A stretch of 64,000 nt of DNA, taken from assembly GCF_030815865.1 (NCBI RefSeq), contig NZ_JAUSXI010000001.1:3162001-3226000 (forward strand), written 5' to 3'. The notes under the pieces are model-generated. The model ran no database searches and was not told the origin of the DNA. It saw only the letters and a list, made by a program, of their open reading frames with translations. The position numbers and the translations under genes were made by a program. Source of the stretch: Arthrobacter globiformis. Lineage in GTDB: Bacteria; Actinomycetota; Actinomycetes; Actinomycetales; Micrococcaceae. Below, piece by piece: positions 17,279 to 27,521 of this stretch (positions are counted from its first letter, which is position 1; every line of letters starts with the position of its first letter).

Positions 17279-18955
17279 CTACGCCACAGGTGGCGGCCCT
17301 CCCGGTTCCACGAAACGCTGGGTCCGTTCGATCTCGGCAACCTTCGGGTCCGTTTCATCAGCACCGTAATCAGACCGGCGCGTCTTGTCCTCTCCCTGGG
17401 GCACCTTCAGTGCCCTCAGCACCAGGGTCAGCACGACGGCGACAAGCAGGTTGAGCACGAACGCCGACACAGCGATGTACACGGTGAAGTCGGTCCCCGG
17501 GAGGGAAGCGATGGAGCCGCCGAAGTGTGCGTGCGTGACAGGATTGATGACGTTGTAGGCCGAGGCGGTGCCAAAGCCTATTCCCACCGCCCATCCAACC
17601 AGCAGAGCCCAGCGGTCGAACCACCGCGTATAAAGGCCTGCGACGACGGCGGGGAACGTCTGCAGAATCCAGATGCCGCCCAGCAGCTGCATGTTGATGG
17701 CCGCGGATTGGTCCATGGCGATGACGAAAACCAGCGCTCCGAACTTCACCACGAGCGAGACAATCTTGGACACCTTCGCCTCAGTCTTCGGATCCACGTC
17801 GGGCCGGAGGAAGTCCCGGTAGATGTTGCGCGTAAACATGTTGGCCGCGGCAATGGACATGATGGCTGCCGGTACCAGCGCCCCGATGGCGATGGCAGCC
17901 AGGGCCACCCCGGCAAACCAGGCAGGGAAGTGGTCCAGGAACAGCTGCGGCACCACGAGCTGGGGGTTGACCGCCCCGTTCAGGTCGATCGGCTTGGTGC
18001 CGGCCTTGATGGCCACGAAACCCAGCAGCGCGAGGAAGCCGAGCATGAGGGAGTACAGCGGCAGAATCGCGGCGTTGCGCCGGATAGTGTTGCGTCCCTT
18101 GGACGCGAGCACGCCGGTGATGGAGTGCGGGTACATGAACAACGCCATGGCCGATCCGAGCGCCAGCGTCCAGTAGGCCGAGAAATTGGCGCCCGATGGG
18201 ATGAACACCCCGGTGGGCTTCCCGGTCGCCTCGTTGACGGTTTCCAGCTTCGTTTTCGCCGCCCCGAAGATCGCGTCCCACCCTCCGAACTTGGTCGGCA
18301 GGTAGATGACCGCGACGATCACTGCGAGATAAATGAGCAGGTCCTTGACGACGGCGATCATCGCCGGTGCCCGCAACCCCGAGGTGTAGGTGTACGCGGC
18401 CAGCACGACGAACGCCAGAATCAGCGGCAGGTCGGTCAGCAGCACATTCTCGGAGCTGCCCAGGCCGAGCACGGTGAGGACAGCCTTGATGCCCACGAGC
18501 TGGAGGGCGATGTACGGCATGGTTGCCACAATGCCGGTGACGGCGATGGCAAGGGACAGCCAACGGCTCCCGTAGCGGCCGCCCACGAAGTCCGCCGAGG
18601 TGACGTAGCCGTGCCGGTGGGACACGGACCAGAGCCGGCTCATGATGATGAAGATGATCGGGTAGAGGACGATCGTGTACGGCACCGCGAAGAAGCCGCT
18701 GACGGCCCCCGTGGCCCACATCGCGGCGGGAACGGCAACGAACGTATAGGCGGTGTAGAGGTCGCCGCCCAACAGGAACCACGTTATCCATGTCCCGAAG
18801 CCTCTTCCGCCCAATCCCCACTCGTCGAGGCTGTGCAGTCCCTCGGTCTCTGCCGTCCTGCGCCACCGCGCGGCCAGGAAGCCCATGACGGCGACGACGA
18901 CGAAGAGCAGCACCACGATAATGAGGGCGACCCAGTTGATTTCGCGCCCGTTCAT
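17279..18955 (-). CDS. Sodium:solute symporter (SSS family, MctP-like)
   Basis: The 558-residue protein has about 13 membrane helices and the SSS signature segments, such as LGGRGFGTWITWFLLGGDLYTAYTFVAVPAAMW and ALVPAAIMSIAAANMFTRNIYRDF. It resembles monocarboxylate permeases of the MctP type, which import pyruvate, lactate or related acids with cations. Its ATG overlaps the stop of the upstream DUF3311 gene by 4 bp, a pairing seen repeatedly for this transporter subgroup. The tail is charged and probably cytoplasmic. The exact substrate is not readable. Confidence 0.87.
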   Translation of the reverse strand: MNGREINWVALIIVVLLFVVVAVMGFLAARWRRTAETEGLHSLDEWGLGGRGFGTWITWFLLGGDLYTAYTFVAVPAAMWATGAVSGFFAVPYTIVLYPIIFIIMSRLWSVSHRHGYVTSADFVGGRYGSRWLSLAIAVTGIVATMPYIALQLVGIKAVLTVLGLGSSENVLLTDLPLILAFVVLAAYTYTSGLRAPAMIAVVKDLLIYLAVIVAVIYLPTKFGGWDAIFGAAKTKLETVNEATGKPTGVFIPSGANFSAYWTLALGSAMALFMYPHSITGVLASKGRNTIRRNAAILPLYSLMLGFLALLGFVAIKAGTKPIDLNGAVNPQLVVPQLFLDHFPAWFAGVALAAIAIGALVPAAIMSIAAANMFTRNIYRDFLRPDVDPKTEAKVSKIVSLVVKFGALVFVIAMDQSAAINMQLLGGIWILQTFPAVVAGLYTRWFDRWALLVGWAVGIGFGTASAYNVINPVTHAHFGGSIASLPGTDFTVYIAVSAFVLNLLVAVVLTLVLRALKVPQGEDKTRRSDYGADETDPKVAEIERTQRFVEPGGPPPVA

Positions 18956-19323
18956 GGCCGTTCATCTCCACCCACTGCTTCACCGTCGAGCCCGGTAGTG
19001 CCCGCGCGGGCCGCCGCCCGCCGTCGTCGGTCCTCCGTTGTCACGAGCCAGTACGCCACACCGCTCAGGGCGGCGGAAATGGGAACCCAGAGCAGCTGGT
19101 ACCAGTAAAAGAACGGCATGCCGCCCAGCGCCGGCGCGCTGAAGGAGTAGGTCTGCGGCATAAGCGGGAGCAGAATTGCCACGGAAAGCAGCACCCCGGC
19201 AATGACGTATGGTGCACGCCGCGCCGGGCCGCGGGTTGCAGTGCTGCGGGTTGGCCGTCCACTGCCCGGGGGAACCCCTGGGATGGGGCGCTGCTTCGGG
19301 TAAGGACGATCTTGATCGGACAC
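18952..19323 (-). CDS. DUF3311 small membrane protein, symporter partner
   Basis: This 123-residue protein has a basic, Pro-rich N-terminal tail followed by two membrane helices (PYVIAGVLLSVAILLPLMP and FFYWYQLLWVPISAALSGVAYWLV). This is the DUF3311 pattern. Members are found next to SSS symporters and are thought to be accessory subunits. It starts with GTG preceded by AAGGAGG, and its end overlaps the symporter ATG by 4 bp, indicating translational coupling. Confidence 0.85.
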   Translation of the reverse strand: MSDQDRPYPKQRPIPGVPPGSGRPTRSTATRGPARRAPYVIAGVLLSVAILLPLMPQTYSFSAPALGGMPFFYWYQLLWVPISAALSGVAYWLVTTEDRRRRAAARAGTTGLDGEAVGGDERP

Positions 19324-19572
19324 CCCACGACCTCCTTGTCAGCCCGTCTCCCGGACTCCGGGTCCCCCGGAGGGCGGTGAGGCGGAGGTTACAAACGTTG
19401 CCCTCCAGTTCCTTTGTACGCCCGTCCGACCCGCTCGGGAAGAGAGTGGTTCCAGCCGAGGCAGGGATCCAGGGACCGGCGCCGTTAGCGCTCCCGACGC
19501 CGGCGCTGGCTCAGGAACTGCCGGTATGTCCGCGTATATTAGCTGGGGGCTAACGACAAGACTGGGGGACGG

Positions 19573-22500
19573 ATGCCGCTTCGTTTACTGACGCACGCAA
19601 AACAACGCACATTGGCGTCGGCAACAACATTTTCGGCAATTGGGCTGCTGGTGGCGGTGGCAATCATCCACCCGGGATTCCGAACCACGCAGATCGACCT
19701 GAATGACGGCGGCGTGTGGGTAACCAATTCGGACATGAACCTCGTAGGCCACCTGAACTTCCAGTCGAAAACCCTGGACGGCGGCCTCATGGCAGCCAGC
19801 GCCGACTTCGACGTCCTCCAACACAGCAGCAGTGTGCTCGTGTCCGACCGCGGCAACGCCTCCCTGGGCAGGGTCAAGGTCTCCGACGTCACCCTTGAAC
19901 CGCCCCAGCAGCTTCCGGGATCGGCGGTCCCGGCGTTCGGGGAAAAAGCGGTGGCCCTGGCTGATCCGAACTCAGGCCGTCTCTGGGTGACGCAGAGCAG
20001 CATGCTCGGCTCTGTCGACTTCGATTCACAGGAACCCGTCCTGAGCGATGCCCAAGGCATCGTCGCGACGGTAGGAACTGACGACGTCGTCCACGCCGCT
20101 GATCCTGCACGCGGCGAGGTGACCACAATTCGCGTGAATGCCACCGGCGGAGTGGATTCCCGAGACACCGTTCAACTTGAGCAGATCCGCAACAAAGAAA
20201 AGCTCCAGGTCGCCGCCGTCGGGGACCAACCGGTGCTGTTCGACGCCGACGCGGGAACCCTTCACCTTCCCGGCGGCCGGCTGGCGCAGCTGCCGGACGC
20301 GGCGGACGCCAAGCTGCAGCAAAGCGGGCCCGCCGCTGACTTTGTCGCCATCTCCACCAAAAAGGGCCTGATCAAACAGCCCCTGGACGGTTCGAACGCG
20401 ACGGTTGTGGACCTCGGAACGTCAGGAACCCCCGCAACGCCGGTTCATGTCAACGGCTGCGTCTACGCTGCGTGGTCCGGGGCAGGCAAATACCTGCGCG
20501 AATGCACGAACGCCGCAGACAGCAGCAGTGCTGACATCCCCGGCGCGAACGCCCGGTCCAACCTGGTCTTTCGCGTGAACCGGGACATCGTGGTCCTCAA
20601 TGACGTCACGTCCGGCAACGTCTGGCTGGTCACCGAGAACATGAGGCTTGTAGCCAACTGGGACGAGATCATTCCCCCGCCGGACAAGACCGAAGACCAG
20701 GACGACCCCGCTGCGGATGAAAACCCGGTGGACACCCTCCCGGACCGGACCAAGGAGAACCGGCCGCCCTCCGCCGCCGATGACCAATTCGGAGTGCGGC
20801 CCGGCAGGACCACGCTCCTGCCTGTCCTTGATAACGATTCCGACCCGGACGGAGACGTCCTCACCGTCCAGCTCCAGGGCGACAATCCCGCCGCCGGCAG
20901 CGTCCAGACCGTGTACGACGGAACCGGCCTGCAGGTGAAGGTGCCGGCCGATGCGACCGGAACGTCGCAGTTCCAGTACCTGGCCAGTGACGGCCGGGGC
21001 GGCACCGCCGGAGCCAGGGTCACCCTGACCGTCAAGGACCCCGCCAGCAACGAGCCGCCGAAACAGAAACGCGTGCCCACCATCATCCTGGAGCAGGGCA
21101 AGAGCATCTCCCAGAACGTCCTCACCGACTGGACCGACCCCGACGGCGACGACCTGCTGCTTCTGGGAGCCCGCCCTGCCCGCGAAGGCGACCAGGTGCG
21201 TACCCGGGCGGACGGCCTTTTGACGTTCCACGATGTGGGATCAACCCTGGGCAAAAAGGCCGTTGTGATCACTGTCTCCGATGGCCGGGACCAGGTCGAG
21301 GGGACGGTGGTGGTGGATGTCCGCGCCAAAGGCGACCTTCCGCCGAAGGCCAACGCGGACCACGTTTCGGGTACCGCCGGGCAGGACATTCTGGTTTCTC
21401 CGCTGAAGAACGACGGCGACCCCACCGGTGAAGGACTGCGGCTGACACGCGTGACGGGCGCGAAGGAGCAGGCAATCACCCCCGACTACCAGGCGGGGAC
21501 CTTCACCTTCCGCGCACTCAACGCCGGAACGTATTACGTGACGTACCTGGTGACCAATGGACCGGACAGCTCTGAGGGACTGGTGCGGATCGACGTCAAA
21601 GCCGCCGGGGCCGGGCAGGGTGAGCCGGTCGCGGTCGCTGATACTGCACTGCTGCCGGTGGGCGGCGAAGTGCTGCTGGACGCGCTAGCCAACGACTCGG
21701 ACCCGGCCGGTGGCGTCCTCGTCATCCAGTCCGTGGGGCTGCCCCGGAATTCGGCAGTGGCCGTCGCGGTTGTCAATCACCAGATCCTGCGCATTACCGA
21801 CGTCCGTGGCCTGACCGCACCCACCAGCCTGACGTACACGGTGTCCAACGGCGTGGCCAGTGCAACCGGGCAGGTAACCATCCTGCCCATTCCGGCACCC
21901 GCCAGACTGCTCCCGCCTGTTGCTGCCCCGGATGAAATCACCGTGCGGGCTAACGACGTCGCCACCGTCGCCGTCCTCGCCAATGACACCCACCCCAATG
22001 GCGCCAAGCTGAAGCTCAAGCCGGTCCTCGTGCAGGGAATCAGCCCCGCCCAAGGCCTCCTCGCCGTGTCGGGGGACGTGCTTCGCTTCAAGGCAGGTGG
22101 AGCAGGTGGAACGGTGCACGCGATCTACGCTGTTGCCGGCCCGGACGGGCAGGAAGACTCGGCGCAGCTGACCATTCACATTCGCGGCGAGGGCACGAAC
22201 TCCAGGCCGCTTCCCCACCATGTCACCGGTCGGGTCGTAGCCGGCAACACGACCAGGATCGCCATTCCCCTGGACGGCATTGATCCCGACGGCGACTCTG
22301 TGACCTTGGTGGGGCTGGAGCAGGCACCACGCAAGGGAACCGCGGTGGTGGGTGCCCACTATGTCGAATACACGGCGCCAGCGAACGCCGCCGGACAAGA
22401 CACCTTCTCCTACGTGGTGGAGGACCGGCTCGGGGCACGGTCCACCGCCCGTGTGTCCGTGGGCATCGCACCCGCACCTGGATCCAACCAGCGTCCCAGG

Positions 22501-25500
22501 GCCGTTGAGGACAGCATCACCGTTCTCCCGGGGCGGCACGTGGCAGTGGACGTGCTGGCCAATGATTCCGACCCCGACGGCGACAATGTCACCCTCGCAG
22601 CCCACCGGCTGGAAGCTGCCCCGGAATTGAAGGCTGAGGTCATCGACGGACGGGTGCAGCTCACCGCCCCGTCGCCTTCCGAAGCCTCCGCCACGTCGAT
22701 CGTCCGGTATGAGATCACCGATGGCCGCGGCGGCACCGCCGTCGGAACCCTCAAAATCCAGGTGCGCAGGGACGCCGCCACATTGGCGCCCGTCGCTCGG
22801 GACGACCGGGTGGCGTTCGCAGAGACGCTGGGCAAGGCTGTCGTCGAAGTTCCCGTCCTGAAGAACGATGAAGACCCGGACGGTGTGGCCGCGGAACTGA
22901 AGATAACCTTCCCGGAAGCGGCACCCACTGCCAGCATCTCGGCTCCCGGTAAGGTTGCGGTGCGGCTGGAGAGCCAGCCGCAGATCATCGCGTACACCGT
23001 CACCGACATGGACAAGCTCAGCTCAACGGCGTTCATCGTGGTACCCGGCCTGCAAGGGCAGGCGCCCGCTCTGCGGAGCACCGCGCCGTTGGAAGTGGTC
23101 AGCGGCCAGCAACTGACCATGAACCTGCGGGACCTGGTGGTGGTCCGTCCCGGCAAGAGCCCCCGCATCACCCAGGACTCCAAGGTCCAGGCGGTCGCTT
23201 CCAATGGCGCGCCGCTGGTGAAGGACGCGACCACCCTCGTGTTCACTTCCGCCGACGACTACTCAGGCCCGGCAGCGGTTTCCCTCGAGGTCACCGACGG
23301 CACGAGCGTTGACGACCCCGACGGGCGGACGGCGGTGCTGACCATCGGCATCACGGTTCTGCCTAACCAGGCCCGCAACCATCCTCCAACGTTCCCCTCC
23401 AGCACCCTTGACGCTGGGCCGGGCGAAGAAGCCACCCTGGACCTGAGCCAGGTGGCTACCGACGTCGACGAAGGAGACAAGGACAAGCTCACTTTTGTGC
23501 TGCAAGGGACGCCGCCCGCCGGAATCAGGGCCTCCCTGGACGGCAGCCTCTTCAAAGCCACGGTGGGCAGTGCCACCAAGGGCAGCACGCTCACCGTGCG
23601 CGTCACCGTCTCGGACGGGCGCAGCGCACCTGTTGCAGGCGCCGTGGACGTCCGCGTGGTCGCGTCGAAGCGTCCGCTTGCCGCAGCAAACGACGACGTC
23701 ATCGCCAGCGCCCGGGCCGGGCAATCACAGCCGGTACCGGTGCTGGACAACGACATCAACCCGTTCCCTGAATCACCGCTGAAAATCCTAAGCGCCGCCG
23801 TCGAAACCGGAACGGGCACGGCCGGCGTGGAGGGCGGCGTCGTCGTCGTGACGCCCGCCGAGGAGTTCGTGGGCACAATGGTGGTCCGCTACCGGGTCCA
23901 GGACAAAACCCAGGACGCGGAACGCGAAGTTGACGGCCGCGTCCGGCTCACCGTCAAAGACAAGCCGGATGCTCCGTCCACGCCGACTGTCGGGGAGGTG
24001 CGTGACCGTACCGTTGTCCTCAACTGGTCACCCCCCGCCAACAACGGGGCAGCGATCACCGGCTACAAGGTCAGCGGCAGCGGAGCGTTCTCGCAAGAGT
24101 GCCCTGCCACCACGTGCACGCTCACGGGCCTGACCAACAACGTGGAGTACACCTTCACTGTGGTGGCCACGAACGAGTTGGGGGACTCGGCGCCGTCTCC
24201 CGGTTCCGCACCTGCCCGTCCCGATGCGAAGCCGGATACCCCGGCAGCGCCGGCACTGGTTTTTGGCGACAGATCCCTCACTGTGAACTGGGTACCTCCA
24301 AGGAGCAACGGCTCACCGGTGGAGAGCTACAACCTGGAGATCTCGCCCGCGCCTGCGGCAGGAAACATCCGGGCAAGCAAGGTCACGGGAACGTCCTACC
24401 GGTGGACGGGCCTCCAGAACGGGACGCCGTACCAGGTCAGGATCCAGGCTTCCAACAAGGCGCCGGATCCGTCGGAGTGGAGCGCCTATTCAGCCACTGC
24501 CATCCCGGCCGGCGTACCGGGCGCCCCCGGCAAACCCAGCACCACCCGCACCACCTCCGGCGGGACCCAATCGATCATGGTGGTGTCGTGGACCCCCGCA
24601 GCGGACAACGGCGCCTCCATCGACACGTACACCGTCAACGCAGTGCAGGGTGGGTCCACGGTAGCGAGCAACACCGTGTCCGGCAGTCAGCTGAGCGTGC
24701 CTGTGACCGTCGGCAACTCCGCCACCGACTACACCTTCACGGTTGTGGCCAAAAACAAGGCAGGTACTTCGGCCGCCAGTGCGCCGTCGGACCCCCGCCG
24801 CGCTTTCGGCGCGCCTGGTGCCGTCCCCGGCGTCCGGGCCGATCCACTGGACAATGCTGTGCAGCTTTCCTTTGGTGCGGCCGCGGGCAACGGTGCGACA
24901 CCGAGCTACCAGTACCAGGTCAACGGAAGCAACTTCATGGCAGTGCCGGCTGACAAGGTCATCCGGTCCGGTGTGCCCAACAACGGCAACTACACCATCG
25001 GGGTGCGCGCCGTGAACAGCGCGGACGATGCCACCTACGAAGGGCCGGTCACCAACTCCAACCCGGTGGCGCCGTACGGCAAACCGCACGCGGCGAGTAT
25101 CAACCCCGTTACTGTGACCACGACGGTGAGGTTCGACGTCGGAGCCGTGGTCAACAACGGACGCCAGGTGGCGGCACTGGAGTACCAGTCATCGGACGGG
25201 AAGTCAGGCACGTTGGGTGCCGGGGGAGGATCCGTCACTACCGGCAACGGGTACGACCAATCCATCTCCATCACCGTTACAGTCGTGGATGACCTCGGCC
25301 AGCGCACAGCGGTATCGGCGACCGGAAGGACAGCTCCGGCGAAGTACCTTGTGGTGGATAACGGCACGGCGAGTCCCGGTACCTGCGAATGGCCCTCCAA
25401 CGGCACCTCTTCTCCGGATACAGCGGCCAATTGTGCCGCTGGTGGCGGAACCTTCGTGGCGCAGGGCACGCGGGTACAGGTCCAGTGCGTGACCACCGGT

Positions 25501-25635
25501 GCCGCGTACACCATCTACGACGGAGCCACCGGCCGCCCCACCGGGTCCACGAGCAACGTCTGGTACAAGGTGATTAACAACCTCTGGATCCGTCCGACCG
25601 ACGGGCCCGTGGATTCGGGGGTGCCGGCCTGCTGA
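19573..25635 (+). CDS. Giant Ig-like / fibronectin type III surface protein (2020 aa)
   Basis: The N-terminus is a membrane anchor or uncleaved signal (residues about 18-36) followed by a beta-propeller-like region (37-360). Then come roughly ten cadherin/Ig-like repeats, many with NDSDPDGD calcium-type turns (380-1455), and three or four FN3 domains with WxPP-type strands (1460-1830). A C-terminal Cys-containing domain closes the protein. No LPxTG motif or C-terminal anchor is seen. The ATG follows a GGGGGA ribosome-binding site. Related actinobacterial proteins often precede MoxR-ATPase, DUF58 and transglutaminase genes; none is present here. A role in adhesion or envelope structure is inferred. 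Confidence 0.85.
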   Translation: MPLRLLTHAKQRTLASATTFSAIGLLVAVAIIHPGFRTTQIDLNDGGVWVTNSDMNLVGHLNFQSKTLDGGLMAASADFDVLQHSSSVLVSDRGNASLGRVKVSDVTLEPPQQLPGSAVPAFGEKAVALADPNSGRLWVTQSSMLGSVDFDSQEPVLSDAQGIVATVGTDDVVHAADPARGEVTTIRVNATGGVDSRDTVQLEQIRNKEKLQVAAVGDQPVLFDADAGTLHLPGGRLAQLPDAADAKLQQSGPAADFVAISTKKGLIKQPLDGSNATVVDLGTSGTPATPVHVNGCVYAAWSGAGKYLRECTNAADSSSADIPGANARSNLVFRVNRDIVVLNDVTSGNVWLVTENMRLVANWDEIIPPPDKTEDQDDPAADENPVDTLPDRTKENRPPSAADDQFGVRPGRTTLLPVLDNDSDPDGDVLTVQLQGDNPAAGSVQTVYDGTGLQVKVPADATGTSQFQYLASDGRGGTAGARVTLTVKDPASNEPPKQKRVPTIILEQGKSISQNVLTDWTDPDGDDLLLLGARPAREGDQVRTRADGLLTFHDVGSTLGKKAVVITVSDGRDQVEGTVVVDVRAKGDLPPKANADHVSGTAGQDILVSPLKNDGDPTGEGLRLTRVTGAKEQAITPDYQAGTFTFRALNAGTYYVTYLVTNGPDSSEGLVRIDVKAAGAGQGEPVAVADTALLPVGGEVLLDALANDSDPAGGVLVIQSVGLPRNSAVAVAVVNHQILRITDVRGLTAPTSLTYTVSNGVASATGQVTILPIPAPARLLPPVAAPDEITVRANDVATVAVLANDTHPNGAKLKLKPVLVQGISPAQGLLAVSGDVLRFKAGGAGGTVHAIYAVAGPDGQEDSAQLTIHIRGEGTNSRPLPHHVTGRVVAGNTTRIAIPLDGIDPDGDSVTLVGLEQAPRKGTAVVGAHYVEYTAPANAAGQDTFSYVVEDRLGARSTARVSVGIAPAPGSNQRPRAVEDSITVLPGRHVAVDVLANDSDPDGDNVTLAAHRLEAAPELKAEVIDGRVQLTAPSPSEASATSIVRYEITDGRGGTAVGTLKIQVRRDAATLAPVARDDRVAFAETLGKAVVEVPVLKNDEDPDGVAAELKITFPEAAPTASISAPGKVAVRLESQPQIIAYTVTDMDKLSSTAFIVVPGLQGQAPALRSTAPLEVVSGQQLTMNLRDLVVVRPGKSPRITQDSKVQAVASNGAPLVKDATTLVFTSADDYSGPAAVSLEVTDGTSVDDPDGRTAVLTIGITVLPNQARNHPPTFPSSTLDAGPGEEATLDLSQVATDVDEGDKDKLTFVLQGTPPAGIRASLDGSLFKATVGSATKGSTLTVRVTVSDGRSAPVAGAVDVRVVASKRPLAAANDDVIASARAGQSQPVPVLDNDINPFPESPLKILSAAVETGTGTAGVEGGVVVVTPAEEFVGTMVVRYRVQDKTQDAEREVDGRVRLTVKDKPDAPSTPTVGEVRDRTVVLNWSPPANNGAAITGYKVSGSGAFSQECPATTCTLTGLTNNVEYTFTVVATNELGDSAPSPGSAPARPDAKPDTPAAPALVFGDRSLTVNWVPPRSNGSPVESYNLEISPAPAAGNIRASKVTGTSYRWTGLQNGTPYQVRIQASNKAPDPSEWSAYSATAIPAGVPGAPGKPSTTRTTSGGTQSIMVVSWTPAADNGASIDTYTVNAVQGGSTVASNTVSGSQLSVPVTVGNSATDYTFTVVAKNKAGTSAASAPSDPRRAFGAPGAVPGVRADPLDNAVQLSFGAAAGNGATPSYQYQVNGSNFMAVPADKVIRSGVPNNGNYTIGVRAVNSADDATYEGPVTNSNPVAPYGKPHAASINPVTVTTTVRFDVGAVVNNGRQVAALEYQSSDGKSGTLGAGGGSVTTGNGYDQSISITVTVVDDLGQRTAVSATGRTAPAKYLVVDNGTASPGTCEWPSNGTSSPDTAANCAAGGGTFVAQGTRVQVQCVTTGAAYTIYDGATGRPTGSTSNVWYKVINNLWIRPTDGPVDSGVPAC

Positions 25636-25667
25636 CGCGGCCCCTCAGGCCCCAGACAGCCGAGCTG

Positions 25668-25700
25668 AACGCCCCGGCCGCTTCCGCGGCCGGGGCGTTT
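25668..25700 (+). terminator. Intrinsic terminator of the giant surface protein gene
   Basis: A 12-bp GC-rich perfect stem (CGCCCCGGCCGC with GCGGCCGGGGCG), a TTCC loop and a short T-run, 32 bp after the stop codon. The following 230 bp up to the tRNA terminator hold nothing I can recognise. Confidence 0.9.
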
Positions 25701-25888
25701 CCTGATCAGGGCAGCACGGGAACCGGGGAGCGGTGCAGGTCAATGTGCCATGGCGATTTTGATGACGTTGGCCGTCGAGGAAGTTACGGCCGTTTACGGG
25801 ATTACCGCGAGTTACAACTTCGGCGGCCGTATGGCTGACCCGCGGGGCGCCACATATGACGCCGGCCGCGCGTGGTCCTGGAGAAACG

Positions 25889-25926
25889 AAAAAACCCCGG
25901 AAATCCATTGGATTCCCGGGGTTTTC
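25889..25926 (-). terminator. Intrinsic terminator downstream of tRNA-Leu
   Basis: On the minus strand the stem AAAACCCCGGGAATCC pairs, with one mismatch, with GGATTTCCGGGGTTTT around a short loop. It is followed by a T-run and begins 7 bases after the tRNA 3' end. Confidence 0.9.
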
Positions 25927-25932
25927 CCTTTG

Positions 25933-26015
25933 TGCGCGGAGGGGGACTTGAACCCCCACCCCCTTTCGAGGACTAGCACCTCAAGCTAGCGCGTCTGCCA
26001 TTCCGCCACCCGCGC
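25933..26015 (-). tRNA. tRNA-Leu (anticodon GAG)
   Basis: The minus strand folds as a class II tRNA. It has acceptor GCGCGGG pairing with TCCGCGC plus discriminator A, an anticodon arm GCTAGC-TTGAGGT-GCTAGT giving anticodon GAG (decodes CUC/CUU), a long variable arm and a GGTTCAAGTCC T-arm. CCA is not encoded. Length is 83 nt. Confidence 0.96.
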
Positions 26016-26208
26016 AGGTGGTATTTCGAAGGACTCTCTCCGCCTTCCAGCGGTTCGCATCTCTCCGAAGCAGCGAGAAAAACTCTAACACGAACTTTCC
26101 GGAAAGATGGAATCGAGTCGACTGGGTAGGCTGAACCTGTGTGTTCCGGCAGCCAGAAGCCGCCCCAACCCGCATGAATCCGCGCTTTCCCCGCTAAAGG
26201 AGTGATCA

Positions 26209-27513
26209 ATGTCTCACGTTCGGCCAGAGGATGAAGTTGTCACCATCTGCCAGGAGCTCATCCGCATCGATTCATCCAATTACGGGGATGGCTCGGGGCC
26301 CGGCGAACGTGCGGCGGCCGAGTACACCGCCAGCCTGATTAGCGATGTAGGGCTGGACGCGGAAATCTTCGAGTCGGAGCCTGGCCGGGCCAGCGTGGTG
26401 ACCCGCATGGCGGGGTTGGACCCCTCCGCAAGCGCCCTCGTGGTCCACGGCCACCTGGACGTGGTGCCCGCCCTCCGTGAGCAGTGGTCGGTGGACCCGT
26501 TTGGCGCCGAACTCAAGGACGGGCTGATCTGGGGCCGCGGCGCGGTGGACATGAAGGACATGGACGCCATGATCCTGTCCGTCCTGCGGGACTTTGCCCG
26601 CACCGGCCGCAAGCCGAAGCGGGACATCATCTTCGCGTTCTTCGCCGACGAGGAAGCCGGCGGCGTTCACGGTTCCCAATTCGCGGTAAAGCATCGGCCT
26701 GAACTGTTCGAGGGGGCCACCGAGGCGATCTCGGAGGTGGGCGGTTTCTCCGCCACCATCGGTGGCCAGCGCACCTACCTCCTCCAGACGGCGGAGAAGG
26801 GCATCTCATGGCTGCGCCTCGTGGCCCACGGCCGCGCCGGCCACGGGTCCCAGATCAGCACGGACAACGCCATCACGCGGCTCGCCGCCGCCGTGACCCG
26901 CATCGGCGAGTACGAGTGGCCCATCGAGCTGACGGCCACCACGCGCCAGTTCCTCGACGGCGTGACCGAACTGACCGGCGTCGAGTTTGACCCCGACAAC
27001 CCCGACAGGCTGCTGAAGGAACTGGGCACTGTGGCACGCTTCGTGGGCGCCACCCTGCAGAACACCTCCAACCCGACGCTCCTGAGGGGCGGCTACAAGC
27101 ACAACGTCATTCCAGAGTCCGCCGAGGCGCTGGTGGACTGCCGGACGCTGCCGGGCCAGCAGGAACACGTCCTGGAGATCGTCCGCGAGCTGGCGGGAAG
27201 CGGCGTGGACGTCAGCTACGTCCACCAGGATGTCTCCCTGGAAGTGCCGTTCTCCGGCAACCTCGTGGACTCGATGATCGACGCCCTGCACTCCGAGGAC
27301 CCCGGCGCGAAGGTCCTGCCCTACACGCTGTCCGGCGGAACCGACAACAAGGCGCTCAGCAAGCTCGGCATCACAGGCTATGGCTTCGCGCCCCTGCAGT
27401 TGCCGGACGACCTCGACTTCACCGGCATGTTCCACGGAGTTGACGAACGCGTCCCGGCCGATTCGTTGAAGTTCGGAGCACGCGTTCTGAACACGCTGCT
27501 CACCAACTACTGA
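26209..27513 (+). CDS. M20-family metallopeptidase / deacylase
   Basis: The 434-residue hydrolase has the dinuclear zinc motifs of the M20/M25/M40 family: VVHGHLDVVP, WGRGAVDMKDMDA and FADEEAGGVHGSQF (catalytic Glu-Glu), plus a C-terminal His in the GMFHGVDE segment. A dimerisation lid domain lies between (residues about 210-320). Members hydrolyse dipeptides or N-acyl amino acids in the cytoplasm; the precise substrate is open. The ATG has a good AAAGGAG ribosome-binding site. It is followed closely by the acyl-CoA dehydrogenase gene and may be co-transcribed with it. Confidence 0.9.
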   Translation: MSHVRPEDEVVTICQELIRIDSSNYGDGSGPGERAAAEYTASLISDVGLDAEIFESEPGRASVVTRMAGLDPSASALVVHGHLDVVPALREQWSVDPFGAELKDGLIWGRGAVDMKDMDAMILSVLRDFARTGRKPKRDIIFAFFADEEAGGVHGSQFAVKHRPELFEGATEAISEVGGFSATIGGQRTYLLQTAEKGISWLRLVAHGRAGHGSQISTDNAITRLAAAVTRIGEYEWPIELTATTRQFLDGVTELTGVEFDPDNPDRLLKELGTVARFVGATLQNTSNPTLLRGGYKHNVIPESAEALVDCRTLPGQQEHVLEIVRELAGSGVDVSYVHQDVSLEVPFSGNLVDSMIDALHSEDPGAKVLPYTLSGGTDNKALSKLGITGYGFAPLQLPDDLDFTGMFHGVDERVPADSLKFGARVLNTLLTNY

Positions 27514-27521
27514 GGACGCGC

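Noticed and set aside
17525..19108. 527-codon open frame on the plus strand
   Set aside because: It lies opposite the symporter and DUF3311 genes and shows no domain motif.
25750..25989. 79-codon ORF overlapping the tRNA-Leu terminator
   Set aside because: It runs through a clear terminator and the tRNA gene; it is not a gene.
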